A DNA stretch of 64,000 nt from Gorsachius magnificus (Eukaryota > Chordata > Aves > Pelecaniformes > Ardeidae). A model generated the notes under the pieces. It was not told the origin of the DNA. It made no database searches and saw nothing but the letters and a program-made list of their open reading frames with translations. The first letter of the stretch is position 1, and each line of letters starts with the position of its first letter. The position numbers and the translations under genes were made by a program. The stretch is taken from NCBI GenBank assembly GCA_034008185.1, contig CM067089.1, positions 23,222,213 to 23,286,212 of the forward strand, read 5' to 3'. Of this stretch, positions 1 through 12,800 are shown one piece after another.

Positions 1-809
1 TTTCATGAGTACCTTTTCTCTGGGAGACTGCATGCATTTTCTGAAACTGCTCTGCCAAGGAACGAACATGTCCCTTTGTACTAAAAGCCTCAGATTTGCA
101 ACCTTCTGCTGTGCCATATTCGTCCTGTGAGGGTAATAAAATCTCATGGCTGTTTGCTCTGGAGTACTTATTTGTTTTCTGCAAAGGATCCAAGGAGCAC
201 TGCTGTGTAGGGGATGAAGTTGCAGGGGTCATTGCATGATAGGCCCCTAAATGATCAATGCTGGGCCGCACTGGAGAGCTTGCAAGTTTGGAACAAGGAC
301 TGTGCTGGCTGTCCTTTTCAGGAGATGCTGCTTGTGGTGGATGTGGACAGGGAAACAGTGTAGGCAAAGACCCGAAGTCTACTGTGTTAGCCTTGGATTT
401 GTACTGAGGTGTGAGAATAGGCGTTATGTTATGAACCTCTTCTAACTTGCTGCTACTGCAGCATTCCCTATAGTCTTTTGGCCCTGTGGCTGTGGTGTCA
501 GCAAATTCCACACTATTGTGGGCATCATTCTCAGTTCTTGCAGACCTCTCTGCCAACCCTTGCCTATAGGGAAAAGAGGGAACTTGGTCATGAAAATCAG
601 CAGAAGCAGACTGGAAGTTTGGAGAGATCCTGTTGGATGGATTGCTTTCAGAAGGGGGCAAGGAGGAAGACTCTGGATATAATGATGAGTGCAATTCATG
701 GCAGGAAGCAGGTGGGTGGAAGAAAGAACTGGACCCAAATTCCACTTCTTTGTTGGGTTCCAGTGGTACCTCCTGGCTCAGCAGTACTTGGAGCGGGCCA
801 GTCTGTTCA
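1..809 (-). CDS. USP54: USP54 coding exon 18 (large disordered-tail exon, cut by the window edge)
   Basis: The acceptor gtgtgttttag lies at 819-810, entered in phase 2. The reading frame stays open for all 809 bases to the window edge, giving 269 codons. It starts [16 protein letters not shown] and continues [15 protein letters not shown], matching mammalian USP54. The middle is Ser/Pro-rich and diverged. Near the edge [18 protein letters not shown] returns to clear conservation. Open frames visible on the other strand or in shifted frames across 251-830 are shadows of this exon. Confidence 0.95.
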
Positions 810-3800
810 CTAAAACACACAGAAGGGTAAATGATTAGCAGTAGTCATTGCTTACATTTATCCCTAGGGTGCAGAACTTGCACTAGGTGACATATACCTC
901 AACACGCTTTTCTTTGCTAACTGTATTCTTATGAAGACTTTGCATTAATTCAGTAGATACATACATGTTAGTCCTTTGTTTCTAACCCTGATTTCCTACT
1001 GTAATTGACCTACTTAATCTATTTCATATTTTTAAGAGTATTTTGCTCCAGTTAGGCTCTATATAAAGTATTCTTGTACAGCACCCTAGGCACTTTAACC
1101 AGTAGACTGAGCGTGTGGGTAGGGATAACTGTAAGAATAGTAAAAGTAGCATTTATATAAAATAAAACAACTATTTCCAACGTTAATATCTTAGATATGT
1201 TTTTAAAATACTTTGGACATGCTCATGATCTGAACACGAACTGACAATTTTTCCAGAAGGTCCCCTCTCTCCAGGCGAATTCATAAAGAATGACTTGACA
1301 AATGGAAGGAACAGGTTGAAGTCTTTCTCACATCATCTTTGTATTCTGATCTTTGAGATATTTATCCAACACATTAAATAGAGTTCAAGCTAAATATATA
1401 ACTATTAGTTTGTAATAATTTGTATTCTAAATATACTGATAAAAAATAATTTGTATTCTTTCATGTACCAATGTAAGACAATTATATCCTTGGGTCATAC
1501 ATGTCCTTGGCATTTTTCTGCATTTAGTTAACATTTTAATATGCAAACAGAAAAAACAGTACCAAGTCCATGTGCCTGTGAGAAAATGACAGGCTACAAA
1601 CAGCTCCAACAGAGAACTTAAGGAAACTGTAACATCATTGCCTTGTTTCCTCCTTGAGATGCATGGAATGAAAGTTATCATTGAAGACCTAGCTGATATG
1701 TGTAGTGGAGTGACCTCGTCTATGAGTAATTGCAAACTTTGCACTGTCTACCACACTATTTATATCAAAGCAAGAGTACAGAACTCTGGCTATGAATAGA
1801 ATCTTTCCATTGGCTGCAGTATTAACATTTTGCAAAAGTAATGTTCTTTTCACAGAGCAACAGTGAGCAAGTTCAGCATTAACAAAATCAGTTTATAAAG
1901 TTTCTTTCTTTCATTTTCTTAGAATCTACCAAAATGCATAATTGGGGCTCTGCATTTCTCCTGTAAAAGAGGATATAATGGACTCTTGATTGACAAAAAG
2001 ATCAGCTCTCATTACATACAATTCAGCTACTGCAGGAAAAGAAAAGAACATTATGAACTATAGCCTGGCAGGTGTGCAAATTAACGGAGTTTTAGTATAT
2101 AGCTGTATGTGGTATTTTAAAAAAAGGAAAAGAAAAAGGATTCTCATCTGAGATTTCATCTAATCTTCTGATAATACAACATGTAAGAAAGGGGGGAGGG
2201 AATAAAAGTAACAGTTCAAGAAACAGCCTAGAAATTGGATAGGGATGGTCTAGTGCTAGGAGGGAATGGCATGGGAAGAAATAAGGATTAAGCTGCATGC
2301 TAAAGAGGGTAGGAAGAAAGGATCAGTTACAGCAGAGAGTTAATTATGCTATAGTTAAAGTCAGTATGGAGGAACCAGGCTAGGGGAAAAAAGGATAAAG
2401 TGACATGACTGGAGTGATCAAGATTGCAGCTACCAGTAAACAAGTGGACTAGAAAGAAAAGATCAGTGTACTTGACACTTTTCAAACTACAGAACACTGA
2501 AACACGCTGGTTGCTGTTCCCAACATAAAAGCAATTATAGCTTATATAATGTCAGATTTTTACTGTTGTACACTCTTTTACTGACTGAGTCCTGAAACTG
2601 CTCCTGACTGTAAATAGTTGCACATTTCATCCTAACACAGACCCCCTTTTTAGCCAGGTTATTGTCTATTGTATTCTTTCCCTTGGTGCATAAAATATCG
2701 ATGCTGCCAGGCACTGACTGCTACAATTGTCTGTCACAGATCACATTTTGAACATGTGCACATTGAACTATTCTATGAAGACTGGGGAACAAAAAAAGGG
2801 TGTAGTTGACCATCTTATAATAGGATTTAACCTAAAGAAGAAAGGAATAGGAAGAAATACTATAGGATTTGGACTATCCAGGGGAATATATATAGTTTGC
2901 TATTTCTTTCCAGACTGCACTGCTCACAGATGCAGTTCAGATCTGGGTCTAGGTGATATACTTGGACTACCTTGTAGACTGGGCCATGGTGCCGCCCTGT
3001 GGCGGGTGCCAGGCTGGCGGCGGCAGCGGCTGCGATGGCTGTTGGTGCTGCATGCGATCCTGGAGGCTCCGTGCTTTTCGGATACTGATTTGCAGCTTCT
3101 TATCGACTAGGGCTCTGCTGTGAGTGCTAGCGCTGGCATCATGCATGGCAAGTCTTAGTTTAGCTAAAATGCAAAAAACAACATAGCAGAAAACAAACAG
3201 AAAAAAGGAATAAAATTGAAAAAGAAAAAAAAGAAAAAAGATGCAGCAAGAACATAAAACATGGACCATGCAAATACTGCCACAAGAGTTCACAAGGATG
3301 CTATTGTTTCCATTAATGCACATTCAGCTTAGCCAGGTGTCCAAACATGTTAATTGAAACCAAACCAAAATAAAGTAAAAAAAAAAAAAAAGTTATCCAT
3401 GTTTTAGCCCAACTTCTCATCCCCTTCACACAGGCTCTTTCCAACCCTGCCACACTGATGCTTTATTCTGTACACCTACGGACTCCCTTTATGTGCAGGA
3501 ATACCCAGCTGGGATTTGAGATTCAGCATATACCTTGCTGGAACGGAAGCTAATAGAGCTATCACAACAGCTGTATGCTGCGCCCCTTATTCTGCAGTCT
3601 GTAAGAGCCAATTTCTAAAAGCAAATACACAGGAGCTACCCACTCTGTCTGCAGCCATTCTATACAGACAGAGAGGAGCATGGGGTGAGACAGCCAGCCA
3701 GTCATAATGGAAAAAGACCAAAAATAAAATGAAATCACATAGCACACATTCTCAAAGGTCACAATGCATTTAAGCACTTCAATGTCCTAATGCTTTTTTC

Positions 3801-6800
3801 TTCATGGAAGTGAGGTACAGCATAGCTCATTTCTGTTAATCCAGAGGACTCAAGAGTGGGCTACCAGTTTCTTCCTATGCTACACCCTCCATGAGAAACA
3901 GGGAAGCTTAATGCCCTTTGTCATTTGGTCTGAGGATTGGGAAAAAAATGTTAATTGCGGACCAAGTGGCAGGGGGAGTTACCTACCAGGTGCTTGCTAA
4001 AATGCACCATTTAGCACTAAAAAGGGCACATCAGCACCCAAGTGCTGTTACAGCCATAGCGCTGGCAGAGAACAACAAAAACAGATGCAAACATGAAAAA
4101 AACAGAGATGAAGAGGAATAGGACTAAAACCCCCAAAAGGGAATGTTTGAAAAAAGGAAGCGATTCTGTCTCCCTGCACATTCCTAAAGACCAGCTGGAT
4201 CCCCATATTACTACCTGACCATTTAACGTGATTCAATGTTTTAGACTTTTTTCTATGATACTAGTAAACTGTCAAAAGCGCAATAGCTCAGGCGGTTAGA
4301 GTTACTTACATATAGCTTCATTACAGAGAGCCAAAGCTGCAGCACAATCCCCCTTCTGCTCCTGATTCAGCGACTCTTCAAAGATTGAGTCTGCCTCCTG
4401 CATCGACTTCTCAAAGCCATCACTCCTCCCTGCAATGGGCAGCACCCTTCATTTTGGTTTCATTCATTGCAGAACCCTCACTTACCCTCATCCCATTCGT
4501 GATTGCCAAGTTCTTCCGCATACAGAGTCTCGCAGAGGCTGCACATATCCCAGACCGCACAACCTAACCTTCCCTGAGCAGAAGTACAACTCGAGCACCC
4601 TGATATGCTTGACATCCACAAAGTAAAACAATGTGAACCAGATTTTTTCCTCAAATTTTGTTTACTTAAGTGTTGTACTGGCTTATTATATTATTTTCAA
4701 CAGTCTAAATCAGTACAAAGATGGTATAGACATATCACAGAGTCAGTTTGGATGACTTCCGTCAAGTAGGAATTAATCTAAATTTAGAATTAAATCTAAA
4801 CCAAAATATATCAGTAAAAGAGATATAGCAGGTCAGGGCTTTCCTTGTACATTATTTTAAGTCCCCTGCCAAAAATCATTTGTCTCTTCTTCAGATATCC
4901 AATTACTTCCATACAAAATGGAAAAAAAAACTGAAACAACTGAGATGTCTGGGGAACAAAAAACTCAGCCTTGAGTGTGAGTGTAAATGCCTGCACGAAA
5001 TACTTCTACAAACGTGTGTTCAGTGTATATATTCAATTGCTGAAAGAGACATATGGAATATGAAAACCCAACAGTCTTTCAGCTTTAGGAGGAAAAACAC
5101 ATATGTAAGAAGCCAAGAAGAAAGGGACAATTGTCAAGAATTCTTTTTGCAAAAATTTAGAAAACAGTGTTGGAGAAGAGAAGGATAAATCATCCTTGGA
5201 CACAAAAGAGAAAGATGAAACACTGCGTCCTCACATGAGGACATCCAGTTCTGAGAGGAGTAAATGCCCAAACAATCTGGTCTCACCTACTAGGCATTAT
5301 GGAAGTTATGCACTAAAACATACACATTCAAATAAGGCAGAGGAAAACAAAATAAAACTTGACTTTTTGTTTTGTTTAGGGGTGGGGTTTTTTTAATGGA
5401 ATGTCTCTGTCATTGCAGTAGAGAACATGAGTGTCTTTATCAGCCAACAATAAATTGTTTTCTCAACTTGCATAACATATGCTATGGCCTGGCCTGCTCC
5501 TCAACACCCTCATGCACAGATGCAAACACAAACTCTCTTATACCATAAACTCCAAAGAACGCGCATGAAAAGCAAGTAGTGTAGAGAGAAGTAAGAGGTT
5601 GTTAGAGCAGTGAGTTAATCAAGCAGCACGTTCAGTTTCGAAATCAAGGTTACGGAGGCTTGTAATCAGGGCCACTATACTAAAGTTAGCTTTCTTTGCA
5701 TGAACTTAGCAGTTTACTTGAGGGAAAGTGAGTCACAAGTGTTCTGGAGCTCTGCATACAAGCAAGCCTTCCAGGCAGGCAAACAGTCTGTTAATGTTAA
5801 GCTATTACATCTCTGACTGGGGTGGGGAAAGGCTTAAAAGAAATAACATAAACTTTCACAGATCTCAAGTCAATGCCTGTAAACTCAAACATTCTACTGA
5901 AGCCTTTTTTTGATTAAGCAGTATTCTGGTTTACTTTCTTTCTAACAAGGAAAAGCTAAGCAATTTTTACTTTTACCTACTAACACAACGAGAGATCCGG
6001 TAATGTCATGGAGAATATGCTATTTTCTTTCGGGCAGGAGAGGCAGAGAAGACAACATCCTCATGCTCAACAACAGAGGTTCACTTTTCAATTTTTACAT
6101 TGTTAGCATTTACGTTACAAAAGTAAACACTGGTACTGATAAAAAAGATATCCATCTCCTCTGGTACATCAGAATTTTTCATCTGGTTACTGGCAGGTCA
6201 TGAGCAGGACTATAAAGTATAACTAACTGGCTCACTGATGGTAATCAAAAACTATAAAAACATTCCCACAGTGAGACATTCTCAGAGATCATATATTTCA
6301 GCTGCCACTGGCACAGTGACAGTCTGGCTGCTGAGTGGTTGGCATAGCTGCAGGCTGCAGCGCGTTTGCTGTCTTGTGCCCCGAGCTGGCATTGCTGTGG
6401 GGTGCCCCTCTCCTTCCTCTCTGTCCTGTAGCAGTAAACCAAGCAACTCAATTCTCATCTATAGCAGGTTTGAACAAGCAGCATGGGGATGCAAGGAGGC
6501 CTGGCAACACAGGAGGCCACAGTGGGTTTGCCCCGGTCATGCGTGCATTTTTGGGAGCAGACCCTAAGTGTTCACTACACCTTCCTTGGCTCTGCTGACC
6601 TACCAACAACCCCCCAGTTAAATGCTCTACCAGGCTTCAGGCTTCACTCTGGACTGGATCAATTCGCTTCATCCCATCCTCTCTCTGACTCCCCTCACTG
6701 GCTGATGGAGACTGAGGGCTAAAACAAAGTTGAAGGCTGAAACAAAGGTGCTATATGTGAATGCTGTCACCAAGTTCCCTCTGCTGCAGCTCCATCCTTC

Positions 6801-9800
6801 CAACTAAACCTTTCCTGCTGCCATCCCCTGCCAGAAACACAAGGAGTCATGGAAAAGACAATCAAACTTAGTATTTGGCTTTTAATTTTTTTTAAAATTA
6901 TTTTTCCTTAGAAGAGATACGTAAGCTAAACCCAGCTCAGATTTTCGACATTAGATCCAGCTTAGGCCTGCCACAGTACTTTTTCCCACCCCTGTACTGT
7001 GGCTGCACAGCTGGGCAGGGAGAAAGAGTGGAAACTACAAGGGCAGGAACAAGCAGAATCACTCAGGGCAGTGATGCTACCAAAAACAAAACAATGGCCT
7101 AAGTGGTCAAGCTATGCTGCAGGGGGACCTGAGGTGTCTGCAAAGTACAAATGGCCTTGCTCATTCCAAGATCGTTGGTTGAAGCCTGGTAGCCAGCTAA
7201 ATCTAGATACCAATACCAGTAATGGTGCATATCGCCACGTTAGAAAGGAAAGGTGCAAATATATCAAAACCACCTCTGCATTACTTTGTTGTCTCATTTA
7301 AGAAGGAATTTGGTCAAAATACCAAACACAGGTTTTTTGCATCCTACAGGTTTGAAATTGATGGTCTTCCACTAACTAAAGGTACAAAATTCTAATAGAG
7401 GGGAAAAGAGAGACTTACAATAGGAAATTGAGTTCAAAGGTTCAAAAAACTTCAGAACTACAATCTTGCAAAACATACTGTATTCAAAAAGTTACCCTGA
7501 TTCTGCAGTTCATCTAGATCCATAAACCTGCTGGGACGGGGATTAAAGCCCATTGCTGCCTCCATTTCCTTTTCTCTTTTTCTGCGTAGTTCTTGTTCAT
7601 GCGCTCTCCTTGCCACCTCTTCTTGCAGTTCATCCAGTTCACTCTTTAAAGGGACAAACATCTCCCCACCTTCCAAAAATAAAAACAACAAAACCAAAAA
7701 ACAAACCCAAATTAAAAACATGTTTTGATAGCAAAATTTCTTAAAGTATCCCTTTAAAAGACAAAGAAACATTAATGGAGAATATAATTAACATTAGAAA
7801 ACAAGGCAAAGACCACAGAATTTCAGATCACAAATTTTGCTTTGTTAAGTTTTACTTTTAAAAACCTGCCCGAGCCATTTGGTTTCCAATTGCCTTCTCT
7901 GTGTCAGTGACTGGCAGAAATGCTGCAGTATTGCTTCAGGCTCCCCTGCAGCACTGCCCATCCCTGGATTCACTGACCCACGAAACAGCAGAAAGAACAG
8001 AGAGAGTCATTGGAAGAGATAACCCGAAGCTGATGCTGAAATCTTGAGGCTTCTTACTGTGCTTATACCTTGTAAATAATGCTACGTCAGATTAGCCAGA
8101 TCACTAGCTTTAGTAAGTAAAATGGATTCCAACTGAGATGCTTTCCATCTAACTGCATAAACAGATGAAAATGGGAGGAAAATAAAGCATATCACTATCC
8201 TTGTCAACACAGCAGAAATCAATCAGCTGTCATTCCCACTTCAACTATGACCTGTATTCAAAATGCATCTCCTATCCTCCCTTCCCCTTCCCCAGACATT
8301 CTATGGAATAAAGTATTTGCTTAGAACGATACATAAACACATATTGGCAGAAACACTCAGCCTTAGCCCAAACTTCTTGTAAATATTCATTCTCATTTCT
8401 GACAATTTTGAATTTTGTACAGCATTATGAGCTTCTTTTCAGGACTTGTCAATCCTACTAAGTTACTATGAGTTATGCTTGGGAAGATATTTTACACTGA
8501 TGGCAGAATACTGAGTTACGGGAAAGAAAGGAAAAATAAGCTTTGCTTTATCGGTTAAGTCAATCCTCAAAAAAGATGCCAGACCAACATGATCAAAGGA
8601 ATATTCCAATGAAGTTTCTTGCAACCCCCTTTGGTAAACCTTGTAAAGTTCTATCTTGTAAAACTGTGTTATGTTCCTCAATGTTTCTTTTCCCTTTCCT
8701 CAATTTCACTGTGAAGACAAACATCCAGAAAGTAAAGAACAACTCCAATACAATTGACCTTGCAAAACTACTGCTACTGAGGAAGCGTATTTTACCATTT
8801 CCAATGGTGTGTGGGCTGTTTGCCCAGCTCCCAGCTGATGAAGTAGACTCCACTTCCAAGATGCTGCTACTGTGAGACTTTGGGATGTGACGCCAGGCAG
8901 GAACCAATCCACCTGCTCGTTTCATATGAACATCCCTCCAAAAAGAGAGCAATTACAGTTTACCATTTTACTAATCTCTCCAGAAGAAATTGTATCTACT
9001 TTTTTTTGTCATCATCACATATCTACTTGCATTTTAATTTCATTTAAAAAAAAAAAAAAGTCTACCATAAGAAAATCTTGGGAGAAACAGGGGAAAAGAA
9101 AGTCAACAAGGCGGAGGACAACAATTCTAATCTCTTCCATAACAGTATGCAACACATACTGAAACTGTGGTCTGATAGCTGTTCTCAACAGATTCTTACA
9201 GCTGAAAATCTACTATTCTGGCCATAAACAGTCTCAGTTTTTGACTGCCTGAAACTTCCTAAGCTAAGGAGAAAAACATTGTGCTGCTTATTTATTTTTG
9301 CATATAAATATTGTAAGTTTCTTGCAATACTTTAATGAATCTCTCAAACTGAACATGTCAAAGATTTCTATGCAAGACTATTGATTTCTCATTTTGTACA
9401 AGGCTTCTATCAAGCAATGATTTAACTGAAACTAAAAGGTCTATAAGCTGTTCAGAGGACAAGCACAAAGTTTGATATTTGAGTGTTTAAATCATAGACC
9501 AAAGGTATGACTGTTTCAGATGCATCATTTTAGTCAACATTTCTCATTCAGCTGAACCCCATTTCTTTTCCTTCTCACTAGCAGTAAGCTATCAATATAC
9601 TGACAAGAAAAGGGGTCAAACTCAGATTCCTATTTCCTTTCCCTGCTCCAATAAACCTGTATTACAAACTAGGAATGCTGCTTCGCATATTTAAAAAATT
9701 GTTCTACACCATTATGTAACTACAAAAAAGAAACCAAGACTTCAATCCCTCCAAAAATGAAGTTTGTTGAAATCTACCTGTGGGTGCTTGAGCTTTCAGA

Positions 9801-12800
9801 CAAGGGCATGTCCAGACTAACTGGGCTGTTGCTGTTGCGTTCACTGCTTTCATAGCCGGACTCCATCCTCTGTATTAGATGAGGATGTTGATCCACCATA
9901 TGATGCTGGGTGCCCCAGCCTAGCACACCACGCTTGTATCTGACATTTGACTGGCTTGATCTTGTTTCTTGAACAGCATGTTCCTTCACCTCACTCTCAA
10001 TAAGCTCTTTACCTGTCAAGACAAAAGACTACAGCTTGGTAGAATATCCAAGCTTCAATACCAGCAAATCATCTCTACATATGTTAGCTTCTCAATCATG
10101 CTTAGCACTGCCTTTAATTCAGTGTAAAACTAGCAGTATTTATCAGAACACACCCCCCCCAATATTTTTACAGCATTCCTAGCAATATTAAGCATTAATC
10201 TATTAAATAAATTTATTTTTTAATCTCTCCCCTTTAGTATAACTTACCATATTCCCCCCCAAGTAACAATCAAGTCTGGAAAAAAAAAATCTCTTCCTCC
10301 CTGTAGCAATTTGTATTTGTACAAGATCATTTTACAGTATACCCAACTGTATTTCCAGTTTATATTTGTTATTGTACTCTGTCATATCTACTTCAGACAC
10401 CGCACTTCTTACATTGTTTATTTTGCCACTTACGATTTGATAAGGCTTATATAGCATTAGTTCATAGAGGACAGGAAAACTTTCTCATCTTTTTAGTTGT
10501 TCCTCACTGATTTCACTGTGTATTCCCACTTGCCTCTTGTTTGCTCCCCTTCCTTCCCTCCCTGGAGCTGTGCTCTCTTCTCCCTTCATCTTCCCTATAT
10601 ATATTTCTTTATGCTTCCCAATTCTCTTCAACTTTTAGCTCCTTCTAGTCACCTCTCCCTCCCTCTCTCCAGGACCGCAAATTTCTGCAACAGCATCCTC
10701 ACCAACTACAACTCTACTGCCAGTCACACAAATTTCTATCCTTCAAGCACTCTAAGATGGGAGCACAGCAGCTCCAGTAGCATAACAGCATAAAAAACAG
10801 GGACTGGTAAACTGCCTTCCACACCCCTTTCAGTTTCAGGAGTACCCTCCTCTTGATAGGGAAAAACATAACTGTTAGATTCGTTTGCAAAATGAAATGA
10901 ATTTGTTCATTTCATTTGGTGAAAGGGAAGCAGGGGGCTGGGGCAGGGGCAACAAAAGATACCCAACATTGTTTCACAAAAGATTTTATTACCTTCAAAA
11001 ACAGCAAAGCTGAGGACAAAGTCTCTATGCAAATTGCATAGCTGCTATGGTGTCAAATGGTCCCAGATAAATCATCACTGGCTGCCAGGCTCTTATCCTC
11101 ACAAAAACTCAGCGCTAATACACGAGGTACTTGCCACACTACAGTCTGAGCTATCATGCAAAAATACCATGATGAGCCAGAGAAAAAAACAGACCAATAC
11201 AAAAGGCAATTCCAAAGGATGAACTTCCAGATACTTAGCAGTCTAGCCCTGTGTCCATTTAAGCAGCACAGATGGTAACTTTTCCCTTATTATTTCCTTA
11301 CATGTGAAATTTAGCACACAGAAAGTGAACAGAAGTATCGTAACTGCAACATGAATACCCACATAGGAACTAGCCTTCAAGGACATGACTCACCACTCAC
11401 CTAAATGCCATGTTCAAAACTTCGCTTTCCTACTTTACTTAAACAAAACTGGATAGTGGAGGTCTATAAATTCTGCACATGCCAAAATAAATCTTTCTTC
11501 TCAAACTCTTACCTGCCTCTTCAGAGAAGGGGCTAAGCTGCGTGTAGCCACAGTGTTTCCTCTTGTCTTTACTGAAGATGCTGTCTATATTGAGTGACTC
11601 TCTTTTGGGTCTCCAGGTTGGACGGTACCTGCTAGACGAACTGGATTTAGACTCACTACTGGTACTCTCCACTTCCCAGTCTCGAGAGTGTATAGACAGG
11701 CTTTTTGAGGGTCGTGTTTCTGCATGTTCCACACTACTCCCTCCACGAGGGGAATTCTGAACAGCCTGAGAAATCTGCTGTGGTCTGCTGTGAATCATAT
11801 TGCTCACTGTCTCTTTAAACTCCCTCAGCTTGCTGGTGCTGCTGGATGGTTTGGGGGCAGTTCTGGGGGCTTGTTTCTCCTTCAAGGTTTCTCCTGCAGT
11901 TTACAGAGACAGCAAAAGCCACAAAAATAACTTCAGATTAAACTAGCAGCCATACTTGCAGCATCTTCATACATACTTTGAGAAGTAAAAACCAAACCAA
12001 ACCAACCCCCAACAAAATTAGAACATCTCCAACCAACAACCCCCAAACAAAAAAACAACAACAAAAAAAAGAACAGAGACAGGCAAAATACAAAGACATA
12101 AGAAACAAAGAAACAAAGGGGGAAATGCATGTACACACTGAGGATCTTAAAAATATGCAGGAAGAGATACTGATATTTGAAATACAATAACATCACTTGC
12201 CTTCACTATGGTATCCTGATGACTGAGCCTCATCTCCTTTTCGCCGAGACCGGCTAGAACTCCTCTTGCGGTCTGCCAGTGAGCCCTTTTTGGAAATGTG
12301 CCTCTGATTGCACTCACTGTCAGTCAGGTGCCCTGGAAGCACAGAATAACACAGCAGAGATGACAAGAGCCTTCAGACTGAGTGTTCTGTGCGCTAAGAG
12401 CAGCAGGGCTCTCATGCTCCTTAGGAGCTGCAGATGTTCCAATGCTAACTGGCAGGTTTGGGTAAGTTTTGGTATCCAGAAGTTTTTGGTTTTGTCTTGG
12501 AAAGGGGAGCGTGTCCCATTTTTAAGGTCATAAAAGAGCAATACAGCGAAGGACTCTGGTTAATGAGAGCTCATCCACCGGAAGAGGAAAAAGTTAACTC
12601 TGCCTTGTCTTCTAATAGTCTAAGGACACTGCTTTCTCACTGTCTGAATACTTTTTCAGTTTTAATGGCCATGAACATGAAACTCCTGAGGACAGCTTGC
12701 TTGACATTACTCTGTTGAATGAAGACTCAAACACATGAATGAGTTACCATGTAATAATAAATTAGTGCACATCATCAGCTGCCCTGCACTATAAATCTGC

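Larger units (their letters stand above)
11894..12200 (-). other. USP54: USP54 intron 11 (307 bases, GC-AG)
   Basis: A short phase 1 intron with a GC donor. It contains an A/C-rich block (11986-12078 on the plus strand), so the transcript carries a long U/G-rich tract between donor and acceptor. Confidence 0.88.

Noticed and set aside
478..813. Plus-strand open runs at 251-830
   Set aside because: They are the complement or shifted frames of USP54 exon 18, whose minus-strand frame is open and conserved.
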